Shown here: piece after piece, positions 55,034 to 64,000 of the stretch | Numbering within the stretch: position 1 is the stretch's first letter | Layout of the letters: every line of letters starts with the position of its first letter | Program-made: the position numbers and the translations under genes | DNA from: Linanthus parryae | Lineage: Eukaryota > Streptophyta > Magnoliopsida > Ericales > Polemoniaceae | Reading direction: 5' to 3' | NCBI GenBank assembly: GCA_023055425.1 | Contig: JALGPY010000006.1 | Coordinates: forward strand, 70,092,127 to 70,156,126 | Length of the DNA stretch: 64,000 nucleotides | The notes under the pieces: model-generated | Told to the model about the DNA's origin: nothing | Databases searched by the model: none | The model's input: only the letters and a program-made list of their open reading frames with translations

Positions 55034-58000
55034 TGTAACAACCCGAAATCTACCCTAGGGGCAATTCAGTAATTTGACACTGCGTAGTTATTATTTAAGA
55101 ACGTGAGAACGTATGCTTGTCTGTTATTAGTGTTAGTCGTAATAAGGCGATGTGGATATTATACGTGATTCATTTTGTAGCAATTAACTATACGTTTTGT
55201 TTACAATTATTTTGACAAGCTAAGCTTATTCTACTAATCTCTTATAAAATAGATAATAAGTTGATTATCATTTTCAAATTATTTGTCTAGTTAATTTTGA
55301 TCAAATAATTTGTTTACTAGTTTCTTCAAAATCGACAATTGAATTTCTTTTGAAAAATTAGTCAAATACATTCTTCATAGTTATGTTTGAGGTTTATTAT
55401 TCAGATTTAACTTTATCAATTTAAATGTCTCTTAAGTTCAAATACAGTTTCGTCAGTCAAATCTTTTTAGACGTTCAAATTTATTTTGTCAGTCAAATTT
55501 CTGTTTCTGTCAGTCAAATTTAATATTTTCAGTCGAATTCATATTTTTCAGTCAAATTTTATTTACCAGTCAACGTTTTGATTTTTTAGTCGCAATCATT
55601 TTATTTATTCGTTCTTATTAATCGTATTCGCGTATTGTTTATCATCGCGTGTTATTATTTTTACTTCGCCGCTCATTAAAAATTTCCGTCGCGTTTTAAT
55701 ATTCGTCGCGCGTCGAACCACCGCGTTAACTCATGCCGTGCTCACCTAATCACTCCTTCAAACTGTGACCTCACCATTTTAATTGCTCACCTCATCACCT
55801 CCTCTCAACTCCCATCAACTCTGACCATCTCTTCTACTCCCTCTTCTTTTTTCTCTTTGGACACAACATCAACAAAGACAACAACAACAATAACAACTGC
55901 ACTCCTTACTCCTCCCTCTCGGAAATCATAAACAACAAACAACAAAGCACCTCCATAGCCACCACCATTGCCAACCCTTCACCGCCACCTCCTCCATCTC
56001 TATCACTCTCTGTTTTGCCGCAAAACAAACCCAGCCCGCCACCATGACCGAAGCCACCATCACCGCCAACGCCTCCAACACCCAAGCTCCACCACCACAA
56101 CCCCGCTGCCACCGATTGCCCTGACCACCTCTCTTCCTCTCTCGATCTCAGTCGCACACTCTGGACGAGAAGAAACAGTAGCAGCAGCTGAGGAAACAGC
56201 CGCCGCCGCCGAAGTTAACCCGACGGGAAAACCCAACCGGGTTCGACGCAGAACAGAGCCCCAACGCCGCCGTCTCCACCGCTGCTCCCTCACCCCCTGT
56301 GTTCGTCGCCGACGCCAATGTCGTCGCCACCCCTCTCTCTGCTCATTCCGATCAAGAACCAGTAGCTCCACCGCCACCTCCATTGAAGCCGACGAAGAAC
56401 TCGCCGGCAAATCAACCCACCTCCGTTCTCCACAATTTCGACTCATTTTTGGCGTGGGTAACCCCTAATCACTCTCCTGATTCATGTTTCGTCATCAAAA
56501 TTGCATTTTTTTTCTATCTTGGATTCATTTCTGAATCATGTGTGGGTTGGGGGTATATGCGTGTATACCGTTGTTGCCATGAGGGGGTTATTTTGTGATA
56601 TCTGTAACTTTGGGGGTGCTTTGCGAACATTCTACAACTATCATTGCTAGTGGAGTGTTATTTCTCTTAACTTTAGGGGGGTTATATGTAATTATGAAAT
56701 CTGTATTTCTTTATATATAACTAAATTTGCATTTATTAGTTTAAATTGTGATTTAGATTTAACAAGTTATTTTGCTAATAAATAAAAGAACTATATAAAT
56801 TTTGTAATGCAAAACAAAATTGGAAAGTTCTATAAATTGGGAATTCGTTTCTAAGCAATGCTTATAATTTCTTTTTTTTACTAAAATAAATTTAAAATTT
56901 TTATTGTGAAACACATACGAGTATATTTTACAAAGAGTATCATTTTATCTAAAAACGTAGGGACTTCAAGTGATTTCTAATTAATAATATTATTCTTACC
57001 ACCAAATAATTTTGTTTAATTAAATTTGTAACTTTGAAAGTAAAATTAATAGTTTGTACAATATATAGTAATTGTGAAATAACTCTTTACAACTACGAGA
57101 ATTATTCTTTTTCTTTGTCTAATTACAACCTTAGTTCTTCTAATAATTTCTTCTAAATATAATTACTCTGGACTGTCTTGTGCATATTAAGTAGAACATT
57201 TGCATTGTCTACTTGCGACACATGCTTGTTTGTGATTAGGACTATCTGTGTTTGTTTGTAGAGCTTGACTTCGTAGAGCTAGGCGTTGTGTACCAGTAGT
57301 GCAGCTTGCGTATCTTCGGCTCTCACGGTGAGTATCCATGCTTAGCCTTGCATGCTTACCTCCCTTCGTGTCAAAATGAGATTTTATTTCATGTCTCAAA
57401 ATATACATGTGAGTATTCATGCTTAGCGTTGCGTACTTGTCCTCTTTCGTGTCGAAACGTGATTTATGTCTTGTCTCAAAATAAACATGTGAGTTTACAT
57501 ACTTAGCTTTACGTGCCAAGTTCTTTCATGTGATCTATTTGCTTTATTTCAAAATAACTGTCGTACTTTATTCTGAAATTTATAAACCTGTCATACCACT
57601 TCTGAAACCATCACTTTACTACTCGTCTTTGAAATCAGAAAAACTTATAATTTAAGTGCCACTAAGTCAGAATTCATTAACTACGTAAAGTGAAAGATCG
57701 TATATACCGGATCAGTTGACTGTTACTTGGATTAGCCCTTTGTTGGCTTGGTTAGCCCTTTGTTGGCTTTGCCCTTCGTTGGCACGATTCTACGCCTAGT
57801 CGGCTAGAGATATGGATTGGTTGGCCCTTTGTTGGCTTGGTTAGCCCTTTGTTGGCTTTGCCCTTCGTTGGCACGATTCTACGCCTAGTCGGCTAGAGAT
57901 ATGGATTGGTTGGCCCTTTGTTGGCTTGGTTAGCCCTTTGTTGGCTTTGCCCTTCGTTGGCACGATTCTACGCCTAGTCAGCTAGAGATATTTATTCTGA

Positions 58001-59452
58001 TCTTCCGGTTTCGCAATATATAATAGAAAGGCTCTTCTGTTAATACACTTGGGAACTGGATATTTACAGTGTTCTGATTTACACACTGCTTGTGAATGAT
58101 CTTTATTTCAAGTACATTCCATGTTCGGAAACTTATGACTATCTCGATAAACGAATTGGCTACTTCTGTTAAACAACTCTAATGGTCAAACAACTTTTGG
58201 CAAACTCCATTGATAAGCAAACTTTGATCCTCGCACTCAGATATTCTTATTTATGCTTTTGCAATAGTTCAATTTTTCTTAACTCATATGTTTATACTTA
58301 TACTCTGTTACTATTTGAACTCTTTTAAATACAAACCCCGTAGCCTGTCTCAGCCACTCTGTTTTACATGCTAAGTTGCTTATTCACTCAGTTTTTACTG
58401 ATACTCGAAAAACTGCGTCCTTGTGTTTCTTTTAATTCCCCGCAGGTTTATGATTGGTTGCCTGGGGTAACGCGCTGGGATCCCGACTCGTTCTCACTTG
58501 AAAGAAGTAACACTTAGTAATTAACCGGAGAGTTCTTTTGCTGTAAAAATGTATTTTGTTAGGCTTGGTGTCGAGCTTGGGACCAGTCACCAATGTTGTA
58601 AACTTTTATCGTAATTAATCAGTAGTTGGATGTTTCTTTTCACTTGCTTATCGTTACTACTCCTTGTACGAAAGGGTAAAATCCCCTGTACGGAGGGCAC
58701 CATCCCAGTCTCCGGCTCCTCTGGAAATCGGGGGTGTTACAGTTGCTATCAGAGCAGTGACATCCAGTAGGACTGTAGGGTGAAAACGTTTAAAACTAAG
58801 ATTTTTCAAATTAATTAAAGCTAAGTTTGAACTTGAAATCGATAGGGCGAGTTAAACTGAACAGTAAAATTAGAATAAGTCGGGGATTGGGGATTATGTC
58901 TCTTGTTTATCCTCACATGCCTAACTGATATGTGTTGCTCGTCTTAACTTCTTTCAATTTTCAAACCTCATTGCTTATTACATGTTTGAATGACCAGTGA
59001 TTGAGGGGGGGGGGGTATATCCCACCAACCCTCATCCTTTGTTTCGATACGCTTATATGCCCTTTACTTGTGAGAAATCTATTTGTGAGAAATCTATTTC
59101 TCGAATTGCATGTATCTCAATGAGATATAGCATGGTTGTTTATATGATGCTGATACATGTGATTAGAACCCGTGGAGACTTGTAGAAACTGTTTCGAGCT
59201 TCGAGGACGAAGCTCAGTCTAAATGGGGGAGGATGTAACAACCCAAGTATATCCTTGTATTTCATTTGCTTGCTAATTGTTCTTTCTCTAAATGTGACAA
59301 CCAATAGAGACCCGTAGGTCCAAGTACCCCATTCTTTTTCTACAATTGCATGCTAATTGTTAGTTCTCTAGCTGTGACTTTCAATAGAGACCCGTAAGTC
59401 CAAGTACCCCATTCAAGCTTCGAGGACGAAGCTTTGTCCAAGGGGGGAAAGA
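55034..59452 (+). repeat. Array unit 4 (LTR 55034-58741, internal 58742-59452)
   Basis: LTR 3708 bp, internal 711 bp. Three minisatellite copies (57727-57992) and an 11-G run. Shares some sites with unit 3, others with unit 5 (GTAGAGCTAGG) and others with unit 1 (CTTTCGTGTCG), a mosaic pattern. Confidence 0.9.
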
Positions 59453-62400
59453 TGTAACAACCCGAAATCTACCCTAGGGGCAATTCAGTAATTTGACACT
59501 GCGTAGTTATTATTTAAGAACGTGAGAACGTATGCTTGTCTGTTATTAGTGTTAGTCGTAATAAGGCGATGTGGATATTATACGTGATTCATTTTGTAGC
59601 AATTAACTATACGTTTTGTTTACAATTATTTTGACAAGCTAAGCTTATTCTACTAATCTCTTATAAAATAGATAATAAGTTGATTATCATTTTCAAATTA
59701 TTTGTCTAGTTAATTTTGATCAAATAATTTGTTTACTAGTTTCTTCAAAATCGACAATTGAATTTCTTTTGAAAAATTAGTCAAATACATTCTTCATAGT
59801 TATGTTTGAGGTTTATTATTCAGATTTAACTTTATCAATTTAAATGTCTCTTAAGTTCAAATACAGTTTCGTCAGTCAAATCTTTTTAGACGTTCAAATT
59901 TATTTTGTCAGTCAAATTTCTGTTTCTGTCAGTCAAATTTAATATTTTCAGTCGAATTCATATTTTTCAGTCAAATTTTATTTACCAGTCAACGTTTTGA
60001 TTTTTTAGTCGCAATCATTTTATTTATTCGTTCTTATTAATCGTATTCGCGTATTGTTTATCATCGCGTGTTATTATTTTTACTTCGCCGCTCATTAAAA
60101 ATTTCCGTCGCGTTTTAATATTCGTCGCGCGTCGAACCACCGCGTTAACTCATGCCGTGCTCACCTAATCACTCCTTCAAACTGTGACCTCACCATTTTA
60201 ATTGCTCACCTCATCACCTCCTCTCAACTCCCATCAACTCTGACCATCTCTTCTACTCCCTCTTCTTTTTTCTCTTTGGACACAACATCAACAAAGACAA
60301 CAACAACAATAACAACTGCACTCCTTACTCCTCCCTCTCGGAAATCATAAACAACAAACAACAAAGCACCTCCATAGCCACCACCATTGCCAACCCTTCA
60401 CCGCCACCTCCTCCATCTCTATCACTCTCTGTTTTGCCGCAAAACAAACCAAGCCCGCCACCATGACCGAAGCCACCATCACCGCCAACGCCTCCAACAC
60501 CCAAGCTCCACCACCACAACCCCGCTGCCACCGATTGCCCTGACCACCTCTCTTCCTCTCTCGATCTCAGTCGCACACTCTGGACGAGAAGAAACAGTAG
60601 CAGCAGCTGAGGAAACAGCCGCTGCCGCCGAAGTTAACCCGACGGGAAAACCCAACCGGGTTCGACGCAGAACAGAGCCCCAACGCCGCCGTCTCCACCG
60701 CTGCTCCCTCACCCCCTGTGTTCGTCGCCGACGCCGTTGTCGTCGCCACCCCTCTCTCTGCTCATTCCGATCAAGAACCAGCAGCTCCACCGCCACCTCC
60801 ATTGAAGCCGACGAAGAACTCGCCGGCAAATCAACCCACCTCCGTTCTCCACAATTTCGACTCATTTTTGGCGTGGGTAACCCCTAATCACTCTCCTGAT
60901 TCATGTTTCGTCATCAAAATTGCATTTGTTTTCTATCTTGGATTCATTTCTGAATCATGTGTGGGTTGGGGGTATATGCGTGTATACCGTTGTTGCCATG
61001 AGGGGGTTATTTTGTGATATCTGTAACTTTGGGGGTGCTTTGCGAACATTCTACAACTATCATTGCTAGTGGAGTGTTATTCTCTTAACTTTAGGGGGGT
61101 TATATGTAATTATGAAATCTGTATTTCTTTATATATAACTAAATTTGCATTTATTAGTTTAAATTGTGATTTAGATTTAACAAGTTATTTTGCTAATAAA
61201 TAAAAGAACTATATAAATTTTGTAATGCAAAACAAAATTGGAAAGTTCTATAAATTGGGAATTCGTTTCTAAGCAATGCTTATAATTTCTTTTTTTTACT
61301 AAAATAAATTTAAAATTTTTATTGTGAAACACATACGAGTATATTTTACAAAGAGTATCATTTTATCTAAAAACGTAGGGACTTCAAGTGATTTCTAATT
61401 AATAATATTATTCTTACCACCAAATAATTTTGTTTAATTAAATTTGTAACTTTGAAAGTAAAATTAATAGTTTGTACAATATATAGTAATTGTGAAATAA
61501 CTCTTTACAACTACGAGAATTATTCTTTTTCTTTGTCTAATTACAACCTTAGTTCTTCTAATAATTTCTTCTAAATATAATTACTCTGGACTGTCTTGTG
61601 CATATTAAGTAGAACATTTGCATTGTCTACTTGCGACACATGCTTGTTTGTGATTAGGACTATCTGTGTTTGTTTGTAGAGCTTGACTTCGTAGAGCTAG
61701 GCGTTGTGTACCAGTAGTGCAGCTTGCGTATCTTCGGCTCTCACGGTGAGTATCCATGCTTAGCCTTGCATGCTTACCTCCCTTCGTGTCAAAATGAGAT
61801 TTTATTTCATGTCTCAAAATATACATGTGAGTATTCATGCTTAGCGTGTCCTCTTTCATGTCGAAACGTGATTTATGTCTTGTCTCAAAATAAACCTGTG
61901 AGTTTACATACTTAGCTTTACGTGCCAAGTTCTTTCATGTGATCCATTTGCTTTATTTCAAAATAACTGTCGTACTTTATTCTGAAATTTATAAACCTGT
62001 CATACCACTTCTGAAACCATCACTTTACTACTCGTCTTTGAAATCAGAAAAACTTATAATTTAAATGTCACTAAGTCAGAATTCATTAACTACGTAAAGT
62101 GAAAGATCGTATATACCGGATCAGTTGACTGTTACTTGGATTAGCCCTTTGTTGGCTTGGTTAGCCCTTTGTTGGCTTTGCCCTTCGTTGGCACGATTCT
62201 ACGCCTAGTCGGCTAGAGATATGGATTGGTTGGCCCTTTGTTGGCTTGGTTAGCCCTTTGTTGGCTTTGCCCTTCGTTGGCACGATTCTACGCCTAGTCA
62301 GCTAGAGATATTGATTCTGATCTTCCGGTTTCGCAATATATAATAGAAAGGCTCTTCTGTTAATACACTTGGGAACTGGATATTTACAGTGTTCTGATTT

Positions 62401-63776
62401 ACACACTGCTTGTGAATGATCTTTATTTCAAGTACATTCTATGTTCGGAAACTTATGACTATCTCGATAAACGAATTGGCTACTTCTGTTAAACAACTCT
62501 AATGGTCAAACAACTTTTGGCAAACTCCGTTGATAAGCAAACTTTGATCCTCGCACTCAGATATTCTTATTTATGCTTTTGCAATAGTTCAATTTTTCTT
62601 AACTCATATGTTTATACTTATACTCTGTTACTATTTGAACTCTTTTAAATAAAAACCCCGTAGCCTGTCTCAGCCACTCTGTTTTACATGCTAAGTTGCT
62701 TATTCACTCAGTTTTTACTGATACTCGAAAAACTGCGTCCTTGTGTTTCTTTTAATTCCCCGCAGGTTTATGATTGGTTGCCTGGGGTAACGCGCTGGGA
62801 TCACGACTCGTTCTCACTTGCAAGAAGTAACACTTAGTAATTAACCGGAGAGTTCTTTTGCTGTAAAAATGTATTTTGTTAGGCTTGGTGTCCAGCTTGG
62901 GACCAGTCACCAATGTTGTAAACTTTTATCGTAATTAATCAGTAGTTGGATGTTTCTTTTCACTTGCTTATCGTTACTACTCCTTGTACGAAAGGGTAAA
63001 ATCCCCTGTACGGAGGGCACCATCCCGGTCTCCGGCTCCTCTGGAAATCGGGGGTGTTACAGTTGCTATCAGAGCAGTGACATCCAATAGGACTGTAGGG
63101 TGAAAACGTTTAAAACTAAGATTTTTCAAATTAATTAAAGCTAAGTTTGAACTTGAAATCGATAGGGCGAGTTAAACTGAACAGTAAAATTAGAATAAGT
63201 CGGGGATTGGGGATTATGTCTCTTGTTTATCCTCACATGCCTAACTGATATGTGTTGCTTGTCTTAACTTCTTTCAATTTTCAAACCTCATTGCTTATTA
63301 CATGTTTGAATGACCAGTGATTGAGGGGGGGGGGGGGGGTATATCCCACCCACCCTCATCCTTTGTTTCGATACGCTTATATGCCCTTTACTTGTGAGAA
63401 ATCTATTTGTGAGAAATCTATTTCTCGAATTGCATGTATCTCAATGAGATATAGCATGGTTGTTTATATGATGCTGATACATGTGATTAGAACCCGTGGA
63501 GACTTGTAGAAACTGTTTCGAGCTTCGAGGACGAAGCTCAGTCTAAGTGGGGGAGGATGTAACAACCCAAGTATATCCTTGTATTTCATTTGCTTGCTAA
63601 TTGTTCTTTCTCTAAATGTGACTACCAATAGAGACCCGTAGGTCCAAGTACCCCATTCTTTTTCTACAATTGCATGCTAATTGTTAGTTCTCTAGCTGTG
63701 ACTTTCAATAGAGACCCGTAAGTCCAAGTACCCCATTCAAGCTTCGAGGACGAAGCTTTGTCCAAGGGGGGAAAGA
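59453..63776 (+). repeat. Array unit 5 (LTR 59453-63061, internal 63062-63776)
   Basis: LTR 3609 bp, internal 715 bp. Two full minisatellite copies (62136-62312) and a 15-G run. A private 9-bp deletion lies near 61847 (CTTAGCGTGTCC), and one T is missing near 61080. Resembles unit 1 in the distal LTR and internal. Confidence 0.9.
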
Positions 63777-64000
63777 TGTAACAACCCGAAATCTACCCTA
63801 GGGGCAATTCAGTAATTTGACACTGCGTAGTTATTATTTAAGAACGTGAGAACGTATGCTTGTCTGTTATTAGTGTTAGTCGTAATAAGGCGATGTGGAT
63901 ATTATACGTGATTCATTTTGTAGCAATTAACTATACGTTTTGTTTACAATTATTTTGACAAGCTAAGCTTATTCTACTAATCTCTTATAAAATAGATAAT
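63777..64000 (+). repeat. Array unit 6, first 224 bp of LTR
   Basis: TGTAACAACCCGAAATC restarts at 63777 and continues to the window edge, so the right boundary of the array is unseen. Confidence 0.9.

Larger units (their letters stand above)
41999..64000 (+). mobile_element. Tandem array of a non-autonomous giant-LTR element, at least 5 units
   Basis: Units start with TGTAACAACCCGAAATC at 41999, 46420, 50727, 55034, 59453 and 63777. Lengths are 4421, 4307, 4307, 4419 and 4324 bp, with the sixth running off the edge. Each unit is an LTR ending GGGTGTTACA, a primer-site-like TTGCTATCAGAGCAG, a 708-715 bp internal segment and a polypurine tract. LTRs and internals alternate without any gag or pol. 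The TTCGAGGACGAA hairpin, purine run and TGTAACAACCC start resemble Tekay/Del chromoviruses. The array begins just after the damaged Athila primer site. Confidence 0.9.

Overview
The window is plant nuclear DNA made almost wholly of nested transposable elements. I see no convincing host gene, tRNA, rRNA or CRISPR array. Plant signs are the element families themselves: a Tat-lineage Ty3/gypsy element with a second (archaeal-type) RNase H, Athila-like LTRs with tRNA-Asp primer sites, a Sirevirus-type copia element, an L1 LINE with a zf-RVT/RNase H tail, a CACTA terminus and chromovirus-like LTRs. It looks like a eudicot, but the species cannot be told from sequence alone.

Layout. 1-10230: minus-strand Tat element whose left LTR lies outside the window. 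It has a decayed gag-PR-RT-RH-aRH-IN, a 3' region with 52-bp tandem repeats, and a broken extra ORF on the opposite strand (41-1684). It sits inside the 5' LTR of a plus-strand Sirevirus-like copia element (10231-26871). That copia is interrupted in gag by a minus-strand Athila-type gag-only element (12290-21044, 5-bp target duplication GATAG). The gag-only element keeps an open 859-codon gag-protease frame but has lost pol, and its 3' LTR is replaced by a 2.64-kb near-perfect palindrome.

26872-29021: non-coding sequence with a possible gypsy LTR edge. 29022-31452: Athila/Tat-type LTR, primer site and gag start, fused in frame to a decayed copia fragment (31455-34148). The LTR carries an ordered array of short palindromes. 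The copia LTR is cut by a CACTA end (34149), the CACTA by an Athila LTR (34787-41983), and that LTR by a nearly complete L1 LINE (36322-41883) flanked by unusually long 57-bp duplications.

41999-64000: at least five head-to-tail units of 4.3-4.4 kb. Each is a giant LTR (about 3.6-3.7 kb) plus a 0.71-kb non-coding internal segment with primer site, paired hairpins and polypurine tracts. It reads LTR-int-LTR-int and runs off the right edge. It is a non-autonomous chromovirus-like element in satellite-like tandem form.

Most coding regions carry stops and frameshifts. The long gag frame at 16868-19447 is the only long open one. The most unusual structures are the PPT-bounded palindrome of the gag-only element, the tandem LTR array, the paired 17-bp palindromes in the 29.0-kb LTR, and a recurring TTTCAAGGCCTTGAAA-like palindrome scattered through the copia.
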